DNA of 64,000 nt, from positions 102,865,157-102,929,156 of the forward strand of contig NC_134089.1 of NCBI RefSeq assembly GCF_000715075.1, in the 5' to 3' direction. The notes beneath the pieces were generated by a model that made no database searches, was not told the DNA's origin, and worked only from the letters and a program-made list of their open reading frames with translations. Position 1 is the stretch's first letter. Each line of letters starts with the position of its first letter. The DNA comes from Nicotiana tabacum (Eukaryota; Streptophyta; Magnoliopsida; Solanales; Solanaceae). The translations under genes and the position numbers were made by a program. Of the stretch, positions 47,543-59,622 are shown one piece after another.

Positions 47543-49118
47543 GAACACAGAAGATCGGGTAAGGAATTCTGTTAACTCGAGAGAAGTTATGAGGCACTCT
47601 CGAGTTTCGTGATTTTAGCACGGTCGTTCAACTATTAATAATTGGCCTAATTATCTGATTTATTACATGTTTAAAACCAATTGTGTATTTTTAACTTTCT
47701 AACCGCTTTTAATTAGAATTTTAATTGCTCTTAGGATTTATGAAATTTATTTAAATAAGTCGTGATGTCGCGCACTAATTGTCTTTGAACATATTGCGAA
47801 TCGCGCCACGTAAAACGCACCCGTAATTTAGAACATATTTATTTTTATTATTAATTAATTGGGAGTTATGGTCGAGTCACGTGAAACACACATTCGAATT
47901 GAGATGTATCGTGATCATGCCACGGGAACCGTATCCATAGCCACAATGATTTATTATTAATCGCGCCTAAAGCCAGGTCCGATGTTTGAATTATTTTTCT
48001 AAACTACTCTGAGATTATTGTGAGGCCATGAGTTATAGAAGTCAATTGTAGATGAAGTGTAAAATCTAATTATAAAGAATTAGCACGATCATTGATATAT
48101 CTAAGTTGCTGGAAGCATTTGACAAATATGCAGTATAAATTATTAAACAAGTTAGACCATAATCTATAAATTAGTAATCATCTGAAAAGCAATGATGTAA
48201 AATAATGTAATGAAACCATAAGATCACTACACATTCCAACTACGTAATTAACACACCACACTTATCAAATTACCCTTATGACCAAAGATTTAAACCCAAG
48301 TAGCTATTATAATGAAAAAGTCAACAACGAAACTTATTATAGGCAAGTGTGTATATATATATATAAAGAAAACAAACATCATCATCATTCATCCAAATCT
48401 CAGAGCAGAAATAACATATGAATTAAAAGGGGGCAAAAGCAATGGAGGAAGGATTAAGAATGAACCTCAATATGACACTTTCTTTAATTTATAATGAAAC
48501 TTCACGTACAGAACCGCTAGCTACTAGTCATGTCTGTTTAGAACACATCAGTACCAAGATTACGAGATCGGAACCGTGAACCTCGAACAAAACCACGAAC
48601 GGACAACCTCGCCTGGAAACTAGGACCTCATCAAAAGAAGAACGATATTTTTTGGTGTGTTGTTCCGGTGGCAAAGCAATTCAGAGAACAAACTTCAAGC
48701 TTGCTCAAAACTTTGTGAAGGTACAACCACAAGAAACGTAATGCAATTTTTTAACTTTGAACTCAAATCAAACAGAAGCATGACACTATTTCACTTTACC
48801 AAGATACCAGATCTTAGAACCCACATGAAATTCATGTCTGAAGGAGCTGAATCGGAAAAATGGACAATAAATGAAAGGGATTTTTCGAAATTGACATGCA
48901 CCCTTAATCGCTAACTTCTACTAATGAATGGATGAGATGTCCTTGTCCAAAATTAGTGTTAATGAATTTGAGAATTGGGTGGCGGCGTTGGTTTGAGAAT
49001 GATAGAGGGGTGGGCGGCGTTGGCTGGACAAATGGAACAAGGCTGCCTTTTTTGAGCCTCAAGAATGAGAGGCGGCTGCTGATGATTACAGGCGTAGGAA
49101 TTTTGGAGATTAAAAGGT
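47543..49118 (-). mobile_element. Piece 2 of the A2 3' LTR
   Basis: It continues the A2 LTR after element E. TA-rich runs occur at 48344-48366. Short frames at 48312 and 48657 are unsupported. It ends where the family-G LTR begins (TGTCACGACC at 49119). Confidence 0.65.
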
Positions 49119-49148
49119 TGTCACGACCCAAATTTCATTAAAGATCGT

Positions 49149-51802
49149 TGTGACAACCCGGCCAATCGTCTTATGAGTTACCACTCCATTTTTCTCCATT
49201 TCTGCTTCTTTAAGCTTCGGTTATCCGTGTTATGTAGTAACGGGTTGATCTGATCGAATCTGGAATGGTTTTGGTAAGGTTTGAGATACTTAGTCTCTAA
49301 AAGTAGCTTTAGAGTTAAAAAAATCAACCGAGAGTTGACTTATGTGTAATCGACCTCGGAATGCAGATTTTATGGCTCGGATAGATTCGTTAGTTGATTT
49401 AGGACTTAGGAGTGTGTCCGAAATATTTTTTTGATGTCCGGTGTAGAATTAAGTTTGAATTGGCGAAAGTTAGTTTTTGGCGATTTCGGCAGTGAAAAAT
49501 AGGCTATCGAGATCGGAAAGGAATTCCGATAGTTGGAACAGGTTCGTAATGTTATTTTGGATATGTCTGCAAAATTTCAGGACAATCAGAGTTGTTTTGG
49601 ATAGTTTCGGCGTCATTGGTGGAATTTAGGAATTTCAAAGTTCATAGACTTGAATTTGATGTGAGTTTGGTGTTTTGATGTTGTTTTTGGTATTTCAAAG
49701 GCTCGACTACATTCGAATGATGTTAGGGGACGTGTTGAGATATTTATTGAGATTTCCGAGGGCCTCGAGTGGATCTCGAAAGGTTAACGGATCAATTTAA
49801 ACTAGAAGAAAAGCTGCTGCATTTTTTATAGCAGCATGAACAGTAACTCAGATCAACAGTACTCGGGTGAACAGTAACTCCGGCGAACTGTACTCGGGTT
49901 AATAGTATTCGGGTGAACAGTAAAACGCGTGAGCAGTATTTAAATAAACCCTTCGCGACCTTTAAACCCTTTTACACCATTTTTTGAACGGGAAAAGAGC
50001 TTTGAGGCGATTTTGAAGAGAGGAAATCATTGTTCTTCATTGAGGTAAGGATTTTGGACCCTAAAACTCGATTATTTGTGATAAAGGAACAAAATATCAG
50101 TGTTTAATTCATGAAAATCAGTAGAAAAAGGTGGAGTTAGGGCTTGAGATTATGAGACCTTCTAGGGATATTTTGAGGGGTCAAACGAACTCCGATTTTC
50201 GAGTTATTTATATGTACGGACTCGTGAAATTATGAAGAACATTTTGGTGTAAAGTTTGTCCAGATCCGGGATGCAGGCCCAAGGGTTGGGTTTTGACTGA
50301 TTTCGGATTTTGTGCTTAAAATCAATATTTTTCAATTGGAATTTATTAGTTTAGCATAATTTGATGATAGAAATCTGAACTTGGTAGATTTGGAGCACTC
50401 GGAAGTTGGTTCGAGAGGCAAGCGTGTTGCAGAATAGCTTTTCGGGCTAGTTCGAGGTGAGTAATGATTTTAAATGTTGTTCTGTGGGTATGAAACCCCA
50501 GATTATACAACGTTTGGCTGTGTTGAGGAGACGCACACTCTAGATGACGAGCGTGGGGTCGTGCACCATTGGAGATTGTGACTTAGTCCATCCCGAATAA
50601 CTATTTTTCTGTATATTTGGTAGATAATTATTTGATATTATTATACTTTGGGCTACAGGCCATATTTGGGCTTCATGCCAACTGTTCGAACCCTTAGGGG
50701 ATCGTTAATGATATTTGACTCACTGTTTGATTTCATACTTGTGCTCAATCATGCTAGATCTTTCAATGTTTTCAAAACTCAGCTATGTTAATCTATTTTA
50801 GAAAACTTAAATGATGTTTTAAAGATATTTTGAGCTGAGCTGCATATTTTTACTATTACTCGAAGGGCTTATGAGATTTTAACTGAGTAAGGCCGATGGC
50901 CTGTATTGTGAGGATACTTTTGGGTCGGGTTGCATGCCGCAACAGTGATACACTAATTATGTTAATGAGGTTGAGGACCTGAGATTGTACGCCACTAGGT
51001 GGCTTGATATTGATATGAGGTCGAGAGCCTGTTTATGATGCCACGAGGTGGCTTGATATTGCGCTTGGGCCGTAAGGGTCCCCTCTAGGAGTCTGCACAC
51101 CCCCAGTGAGCGCGGGTATCCATTGTGACAAAAGATATAGCCCGAGGGTCTGGTATTGTTCTGCTAATTTGATGTTATTGTGCCCGCATGGTAGTTCTTA
51201 TGTGTTTACCATTCCTAGTTGTTTTTCCTATCTATTGTTGACTGCTTAAAAAGGTGTTTTTATGAGATTTCATCATTAAATTGTGTTGCTGATTTTGTTA
51301 TGCCTCTGATAGCTAAATGTTATGTTTAATGTGATTTTATATTGTTCAGTCTTCATTTATTCTTATTGCTCACTAAGTTGGAAGTACTTACTTTATTCCT
51401 TGCACCTCTATGTGCAGATTCGGGCGCTACAGGTCCTGCTACTGAGGGTTAACAGTCCCAGCAGATCTTCGGAGGTTTACAAGGTAGCTATTTGGTAATT
51501 CGTAGCCCAGTGCAACCTCCCTCTATCTTATTTCTTTTCTAATTCAGTTATTTAGTAGTGGAGTAAACTTTCAGACTGGTAGTATTGTTTTAGATGATCA
51601 TGACTGGTGACACCCCGATATCAGGCTGTGTTGGCTTTTATTTCCGCAAATTATACTGTTAAATGCTTATTAGGGATTTTATTTCTGATTAAAGACTTAG
51701 TAGTTATTATTTTAATTGCTTAAAGTGAATTGGAAGTGAGTCGGCTGACATTGTCTTCACGAGAGGCGTCATCGCGACCGGATTGGGTTTAGGGTTGTGA
51801 AA
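49149..51802 (+). mobile_element. 5' LTR of element F
   Basis: The LTR is about 2.65 kb. It starts TGTGACAACCCGG and ends GTTGTGAAA, where GTGACA is expected. It carries GAACAGTACTCGGGT-type tandem motifs at 49838-49935. Confidence 0.9.
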
Positions 51803-51805
51803 AGT

Positions 51806-51817
51806 TGGTATCAAAGC
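51806..51817 (+). other. Primer-binding site of element F (initiator Met tRNA)
   Basis: TGGTATCAAAGC has one mismatch to the initiator Met complement TGGTATCAGAGC. It is three bases from the LTR. Confidence 0.85.
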
Positions 51818-52003
51818 CTAGGTTACATAAGTTTCACGAGTCATGAGCAGGTTTAGTAGAGTCTCGCGGATCGGTACAGAGACGTCTATATTTATCCTCG
51901 AGAGGCTGTAGAACCTTTAGGAAAAATTCCATATTCTTGAAATTCTTGTCGTGCGAATTTGTTGATCCGAGAATTAAACTTCTGTTATTCTATTCTCTCA
52001 CAG

Positions 52004-53460
52004 ATGGTGAGGACACGCGCTACCGATTAGGATGGAAGACCACCAGTACCACAAGTTGGAGCCACTAGAGACCGAGGATGCAGTCGAGGCCGTGGTAGGG
52101 GTAGAGGTGCAGCCCACACAGCAGCTGGGGTAGCACCTGCAAATCTACCAACTGCCCTAGTTCAGGATCAGGTCCGGCTGTAGATGCTCTAGCAGCACCC
52201 GCTCAGGCACCAGCTATGCCCATTGTGATTCCGGTTCTTCAGGAGACTTTGGCCCAGATATTGACCTTATGTACGAGTCTTGCTCAGGTGGTCGCGGTTT
52301 CTACTGTCGCATCCACTTCTCAGGTAGGGGGAGGCTCTCAGACTCCAGCCACTCGCACACCTATTCCGATAGTTTAGGGAGTGTAGACACCGGAGGCACA
52401 TCCAACCCAGCCGGTTGCAACTACTCAGGATTATGTAGTTCTTGCTATGCCAAAGGACAAGCAGCGCAGGTTGGAGAGGTTTGGTAGACTTCATCCTCCG
52501 ACCTTCAGTGGTGTAGAGGGCGAGGATGCCCAAGGTTTCTCAGATAAGTGTTAGAGGATGCTTCGTACAGTAGGTATTTTGGAGACCAGCTGGGTCGCTT
52601 TCACTACTTATCAGTTTTCTGGAGCTGCCTTTACTTGGTGGGAGGCATTTGAGAGGCGTAGGCCTGTTGGTGCAGTACCTCTTACCTGGCAGCAGTTCTC
52701 CGTTCTCTTTCTGGAGAAATATGTGTCGTAGTCTCGCAGGGAGCTGCTACGTAGGGAGTTTGAGTGGTTGCATCAGGGAGAGATGACTGTGATGCAGTAC
52801 GCATAATATTTTCTGAGTTAGCTCGTCATGTGATTTGGTTAGTCCCAACAGATAGAGAGAGGATTAGGAGGTTTTTTTATGGCCTCACTTATCAGCTTCG
52901 CATTCTTATGACTAGGGAAAGGGTGACTGGTGCTATGTTCGAGGAGGTTGTGGATATTGTCCGTGAGCTTGAGTCTGTTCATAGCCAGGATCAAGAGGAG
53001 AGGGAGGCCAAGAGGCCTCGAGGATCTGGTAGTTATAGTGGTGCTCCATTGAGAGGTCAGTTTCAGCACGGCAGAGGTCGTCCATTCAGGCAGGCTCAGC
53101 CAGATCGCCTAGGTTATCGTGGGTCGTCGTCGGGTCATGGTTATCATAGTTCTCAGCAAGGCCAGTCATCACTTAGTGCCTTTCTAGCTCAGAGTTCGTC
53201 CCGTGCTCCACTAGTTCAGGGATCCTCTACACTATGTGCATCTGCTAGTCACTTCGGTGCGAGGGGTTCCCTTCAGTCCCCTTCTCCAGCACCTGGGAGT
53301 TGTTATGAGTGCGAAGAGATGGGTCATATGTGGAGGTAGTGTCCTCGTTATCTCGTGAATTCATCTCAGCAGATAGGTTAGTCATTGGCTTCAGCGCCAG
53401 TTGCTTCATCACCACCTGCCAAACCAGATAGGGGTGGAGGTCAGTTAACTATGGTCACCC
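52004..53460 (+). pseudogene. Gag remnant of element F
   Basis: ATG at 52004 reads MVRTRATD, then TAG (52028). An Arg/Gly-rich N-terminal region follows. The capsid includes RLERFGRLHPPTFSGVEGE (near 52467-52520) and FSGAAFTWWEAFERR (near 52616). A stop at about 52731 and a frameshift near 52790 precede ERIRRFFYGLTYQLRILMTR (52854 on) and the QEEREAKRPRGSGSYSG stretch. The zinc knuckle (53300-53345) reads C-YE-C-EEMG-H-MWR, stop, C; apart from the Gln-to-stop change it is complete. Confidence 0.85.
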
Positions 53461-53464
53461 TAAA

Positions 53465-53870
53465 GTGGGAGGCCGATCAGGTGGTGGTCAGGCCAGTTTC
53501 TATGCACTTCTAGCTAGACTCAATGCTATGCTTCCGATATTATCATTACAGGTACTGTTTCAGTCTGCCACAAAGATGCCTCTGTATTATTTGATCCCGG
53601 TTCCACCTTTTCTTATGTGTCATCATACTTTGCTCGTTATTTGGGTACGCCCCATGAGTCGCTGGTTTCTCCTGTTCATGTATCTACCCCGGTGGGCGAT
53701 ACTGTTGTTGTAGACCGTGTGTACCAGTCGTATGTGGCAACTATTGGGGGTATGGAGACCCTTGTAGATTTGTTATTATTGTGTATGGTGGATTTCGATG
53801 TCATTTTGGGCATGTATTGGTTATCTCCGTGTTGTGTTATTCTGGCTGTCATGCCAAGATAGTCACATTG
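53465..53870 (+). pseudogene. Protease of element F
   Basis: Active site LFDPGSTFSYVSSYFA near 53590, with D-P-G-S-T intact. [20 protein letters not shown] and [19 protein letters not shown] follow. Frame changes near 53550 and 53830 break the polyprotein. Confidence 0.85.
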
Positions 53871-55400
53871 GCTATACCGAGTGTGCCATGGATCAAGTGG
53901 CGAGGCTTAATTGATTATGTTCCCAGTAGGGTAATCTCTTTCTTAAAGGCCCAGCATATGGTTGGGAAGGGATGTCTTTCGTATCTAGCCTTTGTGAGGG
54001 ATGTCGGAGCTGAGACTCCCAGTATTGATTATGTTCCAGTTGTGAGGGATTTTCCCGATGTGTTCCCTGTAGACCTGTCAGGCATGCGACCGGACATGGA
54101 TATTTATTTTAGTATTGACCTGGTGCCGGGCACTCAGCCCATTTCTATTCCGCCATACCGTATGGCCCCAGTGGACATGAAAGAGTTAAAGGAGAAGCTT
54201 CAGGAACTCCTTGATAAGGGGTTCATTCGGCCTAGTATGTCGCCTTGGGGCACGCCGGTTCTATTTGTGAAGAAGAAGGATGGCACTATGAGAATGTGCA
54301 TTGATTATAGGCAATTGAACAAGGTAACAGTTAAGAACAAGTACCCTTTGCCTCGCATTGATGATTTATTCGACCAGCTTCAGTGAGCGAGAGTGTTCTC
54401 CAAGATTGATCTCCGTTCAGGCTATCACCAGTTGAAGATCAGGGACTCGGATATTCTCAAGGTAGCTTTCAGGACCAAACATGGTCATTATGAGTTCTTG
54501 GTGATGTCTTTTGGGCTGACTAATGCCCCAGCAGCGTTCATGCAATTGATGAACATCGTGTTCCGGCCTTATCTTGACTCGATAATCTTCATTGATGATA
54601 TTCTGGTATATTCGCGTAGTCAGGAGGAGCACGCAGATCATTTAAGGGTTGTGTTGGAGAGATTGATAGATGAGAAGCTTTATGCAAAGTTCTCCAAGTG
54701 TGAGTTTTGGCTCGATTTAGTGGCATTCTTGGGACACATGGTGTCTAGTGAGGGTATTCAGGTTGATCCAAAGAAGATAGAGGCAGTTTAGAGTTGGCCC
54801 AGACCGTCCTCAACCATAGAGATTCACAACTTTCTTAGTTTGGCGGGTTATTATCGCTGGTTTGTTCAGGGATTCTCATCTATCGCATCGCCCTTGACCA
54901 AGTTGACTCAGAAGGGTGCTTCATTTGTATGGTCGAACGAGTGTGAGGAGAGCTTTCAGAAGCTTAAGACAGCTTTGACCACAACTCCAGTATTAGTTTT
55001 GTTGTCACCTTGAGGTTCATATACCGTGTATTGTGATGCTTCGAGGGTCGGTATTGGTTGTGTATTAATGAAGGAGGGTAGAGTTACTACTTATGCTTCT
55101 CATTAATTGAAGCCCCATGAGAAGAACTACCCCGTTCATGATTTGGAGTTGGCTATCATAGTTCATGCGTTATAGATTTGGAGGCATTACTTGTATGGTG
55201 TGTCTTGTGAGTTTTTTACTGATCATCGCAGCTTCCAGCACTTGTTCAAACAAAAATATCTCAATTTGATGCAGCGGAGGTGGTTGGAGTTGCTTAAGGA
55301 TTATGATATCACTATATTGTACCATCCGTGGAAGGCCAATGTGGTGGCCGACGCTCTGAGCCGAAAGGCGGTGAGTATGGGGAGTCTGGCATATATTCTA
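53871..55400 (+). pseudogene. Reverse transcriptase and RNase H of element F
   Basis: The motif series is [40 protein letters not shown], a TGA at 54384, then [32 protein letters not shown] and [11 protein letters not shown] (catalytic DD intact), and [12 protein letters not shown]. Two residues are deleted before FIDD. RNase H has YCDAS near 55030 (Asp intact) and VVADALSRK at 55340. Stops at 54789, 55011, 55104 and 55172. Confidence 0.9.
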
Positions 55401-56430
55401 GTTGGGGAGAGACCTCTTGCCATTGATGTTCAGTCCTTGGCCAATCGGTTAGTAAGGTTGGATATTTCGGAGCCCAGTCGGGTATTAGCTTGTGTGGTTT
55501 CTCGGTCTTCCTTATATGATCGGATAAGGGAGCGCCAGTATGATGATCCTCATTTGCTTGTCCTTAAGGCAGAGTTCACCACGATGATGCCAGAGATGTG
55601 ACCATTGGTGATGATGGGGTGTTGAGGATGTAGAGCCGGATTTGTGTGCCCAATGTAGATGGGCTTCGAGAGTTGATTCTGGAGGAGGCCCATAGCTCGC
55701 GGTATTCCATTCATCCGGGTGCGGCGAAGATGTATCAGGATTTTAGGAAGCACTATTGGTGGAGAAGAATGAAGAAATACATTGTGGAATTTGTAGCTCG
55801 GTGTCTCAATTGTTAGCAGGTGAAATACGAGCATCAGAGACCGGGTGGCTTGCTTCAGCGGATGGATATTCCATAGTGGAAGTGGGAGAGGATCACTATG
55901 GACTTTGTAGTTGAACTTCCACGGACTTTGAGGAAGTTCGATGCTATTTGGGTGATTGTAGATCGGCTGACCAAGTCCACGCACTTCATTCCTGTGTGTA
56001 CTACCTATTCTTTAGAGCGGTTGGCAGAGATCTATATTCGGGAGATTGTTCGGTTGCATGGTATCCCAGTTTATATTATTTTAGATAGGGGTACTCAGTT
56101 CACTTTGCAGTTTTGGAGGTCTGTGCAGCAAGAGTTGGGCACTCAGGTTGAGTTGAGCACAGCTTTTCACCCTCAGACGGACGGGCAGTCCGAGCACACT
56201 ATTTAGATATTGAAGGACATGTGCGTGCTTGTGTCATTGATTTCGGAGGGTCATGGTATCAGTTTCTACCGCTTGCAGAGTTTGCTTACATCAACAGTTA
56301 CCAACCGTGTATTCAGATGGCTCCATATGAGGCTTTGTATGGGAGATGGTGTATATCTCCAGTTGGTTTGTTCGAGCCCGGTGAGGCTATGCTATTGGGG
56401 ACAGACTTGGTGTAGGATGCTTTAGACAAG
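55401..56430 (+). pseudogene. Integrase of element F
   Basis: The linker [20 protein letters not shown] is shared with E. HHCC: H and H near 55690-55710, C and C at RCLNC (about 55800), followed by TAG at 55816. The core has D in MDFVVELP, D in ILDRGTQFTL and E in GQSEHTI. A frameshift near 56220 and stops at 55618, 55631, 55874, 56204 and 56413 break it. Confidence 0.9.
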
Positions 56431-56997
56431 GTGAAGGTGATTCAGGATAGGCTTCGTATAGCGCAGTCGATACAAAAGAGTTATGCTGACAGGAAGGTTC
56501 GGGATGTATCCTACATGGTTGGTGAGAAGGTTCTGTTGAAGGTTTCACCCATGAAGGTTGTTATGAGATTTGGGGAGAAGGGTAAATTGAGTCCTCGGTT
56601 CATTGGGCCTTGCGAGGTGCTTAGGAGGATTGGGAAGGTAGCTTATGAGCTTGCTTTTCCACCCAGCTTGTCGAGTGTGCATCCGATATTTCATGTTTCT
56701 ATGCTCTGGAAGTATATTGTGGATACGTCTCATGTTCTAGATTTCGGCACGGTTCATCTGGATGGTGACTTGATTTATGATGTAGAGCCAGCAGCTATTT
56801 TGGAGTGCCAGGATCGAAAGTTGAGGTCAAAGGATATAGCTTCAGTGAAAGTGCAGTGGAGAGGTCGGCCCATGGAGGAGGCTACCTGGGAGACCGAGCG
56901 AGAGATATGGAGCAGATATCCTCACCTGTTTGAGGCTTTAGGTATGTTTCTTGACTCGTTCGAGGATGAACATTTGTTTAAGTTGGGGAGGATGTGA
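56431..56997 (+). pseudogene. Chromodomain region of element F
   Basis: An open frame of 188 codons: VGEKVLLKVSPMKVVMRFGE, RFIGPCEVLRRIGKVAYELA, HPIFHVSMLWKY and VKVQWRGRPMEEATWETERE. It holds the integrase C-terminal tail and the chromodomain. The stop TGA (56995) lies within the first bases of the 3' LTR. Confidence 0.9.
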
Positions 56998-59622
56998 TGA
57001 CCCGACCAGTCGTCTCATGAGTTACCGCTCCATTTTTCCCAATTTCTACTTCTTTATACTTTGGCTATCCGTGTTATGTGGTATCGGGTTGGTCAAATCG
57101 AATCCGGAATAGTTTTGGTAAGGTTTGAGACACTGTCTCTAAAAGTAGCTTTAGAGTTAAAAAAGTCAACCGAGAGTTGACTTATTGGTAAACGACCTCA
57201 GAATGCAGATTTTATGGCTCAGATACATTCGTTAGGTGATTTGGGACTTAGGAGTGTGTCCGGAATATTTTTTTGATGTCCGGTGTAGAATTAAGCTTGA
57301 ATTGGCGAAAGTTAGTTTTTGGAGATTATCGGTTGGCAGTGGAAAATAGGCTATCGGGGTCGGAATGGAATTCCAACAAGTGGAACAGGTTCATAATGTC
57401 ATTTTGGATATGTCTGCAAAATTTCAGGTCAATCGGAGTTGTTTTGGATAGTTTTGGCGTTGTTGGTGGAATTTAGGAATTTCAAAGTTCATAGGTTTGA
57501 ATTTGATGTGAGTTTGGTGTTTTGATGTTGTTTTTGGTGTTTCGAAGGCTCGACTAAGTTCGAATGATGTTATGGGGTGTGTTGGTATATTTATTGAGAT
57601 TTCCAAGGGCCTCGGGTGGATCTCAAAAGGTTAACGGATCAATTTAAACAGAAGAAAAGTTGTTGCATTTTTCACAGCAGCATGAACAGTAACTCGGATC
57701 AATAGTACTCGGGTGAATAGTAACTTGGGTGAACAGTACTCGGGTGAATAATAAAACGCGTGAGCAGTATTTAAATAAACCATTCGCAACCATTAAACCC
57801 TTTTACACCATTTTTTGAACGGGAAAAGAGTATTAAGGCGATTTTGAAGAGAGGAAATCATTGTTCTTCATTGAGGTAAGGATTTTGGACTCTAAAACTC
57901 GATTATTTGTGATTAAGGAACAAAATATCAGTATTTAATTCATGAAAATCAGTAGAAAAAGGTGGAGTTAGGGCTTGAGATTATGAGAGCTTCTAGGGAT
58001 GATTTGAGGGGCCAAACGAACTCCGATGTTTGAGTTCTTTATATGTACGGACTCGTGAGATAATGAAGAACATTTTGGTATAAAGTTTGTCTAGTTACGG
58101 GATGCGGTCCCTAGGGTCGGGTTTTGACTGATTTCGGATTTTGTGCTTAAAATCAATATTTTTCAATTGGAATTCATTCGTTTTGCATAATTTGATGATA
58201 AAAATCTGAACTTGGTAGATTTGGACCACTCGGAAGTTGGTTCGAGAGGCAAGCATGTTGCAGAGTAGCTTTTCGGGCTAGTTCGACGTGAGTAATGATT
58301 TTAAATGCTGTTCTGAGGGTATAAAATTATACAACGTTTGGCTGTGTTGAGGTGATGCACACACTAGATGACGAGCCTGGGGTGGTGCACCATTGGGGAT
58401 TGTGACTTAGTCCATCCCAAATGACTATTTTCTTTATATTTGGTAGCTAATTGTTTGATATTATTATACTTTGGGCTAAAATCCATATTTGGACTTCGTG
58501 CCAACTGTTGAACCCTTAGGGGATCGTTAATGATATTTTCCTCACTATTTGATTTCATACTTGTGCTCAGTCATGCCAGATCATTCAATGTTTTCAAAAC
58601 TCAGCTATGTTAATCTGTCTTAGAAACTTAAATGATGTTTTAAAGATATTTTGAGTTGGCTGCATATTTTTACTATTGCCCGAAGGGCTTATGAGATTCT
58701 GACTGAGTAAAGCCGAGGGTCTGTATTGCGACGATACTTTTGGGTCGGGTTGAACGCTGCAGCAGTTATACACTAATTATGATAATGAGGCTGAGCGCCT
58801 GAGATTGTACACCACGAGGTGGCTTGATATTGATATGAGGTCGAGAGCCTATTTATGATGCCACAAGGTGGCTTGATATTGTGCTTGGGCCGTAAGGGAC
58901 CTCTCCCAGAGTCTGCACACCACTAGTGAGCGCGGGTACCCATTGTGACATGAGATATAGCCCGAGGGGCTGGTATTGTTCTGCTGATATTATGTTATTG
59001 TGCCCGAGGAGCAGTTCTTATGTGTTTGACATTCCTAGTTGTTTTTCCTATCTATTGTTGACTGCCTTAAAAGGTGTTTTTATGAGATTTCATCATTAAA
59101 TTGTGTTACTGATTTTGATTATTTCTCTGATAGCTAAATGTTGTATTTAACGTAATTTTATATCGTTCAGTCTTCATTTATTCTTATTATTCACTGAGTT
59201 GGAAGTACTCACTTTACTCCCTGCACCTCTATGTGCAGATTCGGGTGCTACAGGTCCTGCTACTGAGAATTGACAGTCCCAGCAGATCTTCAGAGGTTTA
59301 CTAGGTAGCTGCTTGGCGATTCGCAGCCCAGTGCAACCTCCCTCTATCTTATTTCTTTTCTGATTGAGTTATTTAGTAGTGGAGTAGACTTTCAGACTGG
59401 TAGTATTGTTTTAGATGCTCTTGACTGGTGACACCCCGATGTCGTGCTGTATTGGCTTTTATTTCCGCAAATTATACTGTTAAATGCTTATTTTGGGATT
59501 TTATTTCTGATTAAAGACTTAGTAGTTATTATTTTAATTGTTTAAAGTGAATTGGAAGTGAGTCGGCTGGCCTTGTTTTCATGAGAGGCACCATCACGAT
59601 CGGGTTGGGTTTAGGGTCGTGA
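56993..59622 (+). mobile_element. 3' LTR of element F
   Basis: TGTGATGACCCGACC follows the purine run GTTGGGGAGGA. The LTR lacks its terminal ACA and ends in shared CGTGA (59618-59622), where family-G sequence resumes. It has the same micro-repeat block (57678-57765) as the 5' copy. Confidence 0.85.

Larger units (their letters stand above)
49149..59622 (+). mobile_element. Ty3/gypsy chromovirus F, nested in the family-G LTR
   Basis: LTRs lie at 49149-51802 and 56993-59622. The interior order is the same as E: gag, protease, RT, RNase H, integrase, chromodomain. The left duplication ATCGT (49144-49148) has no right partner; the 3' junction GGTCGTGATGGCG fits a short deletion between two CGTGA copies. 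The LTRs differ at many places, so F is old. Confidence 0.95.
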
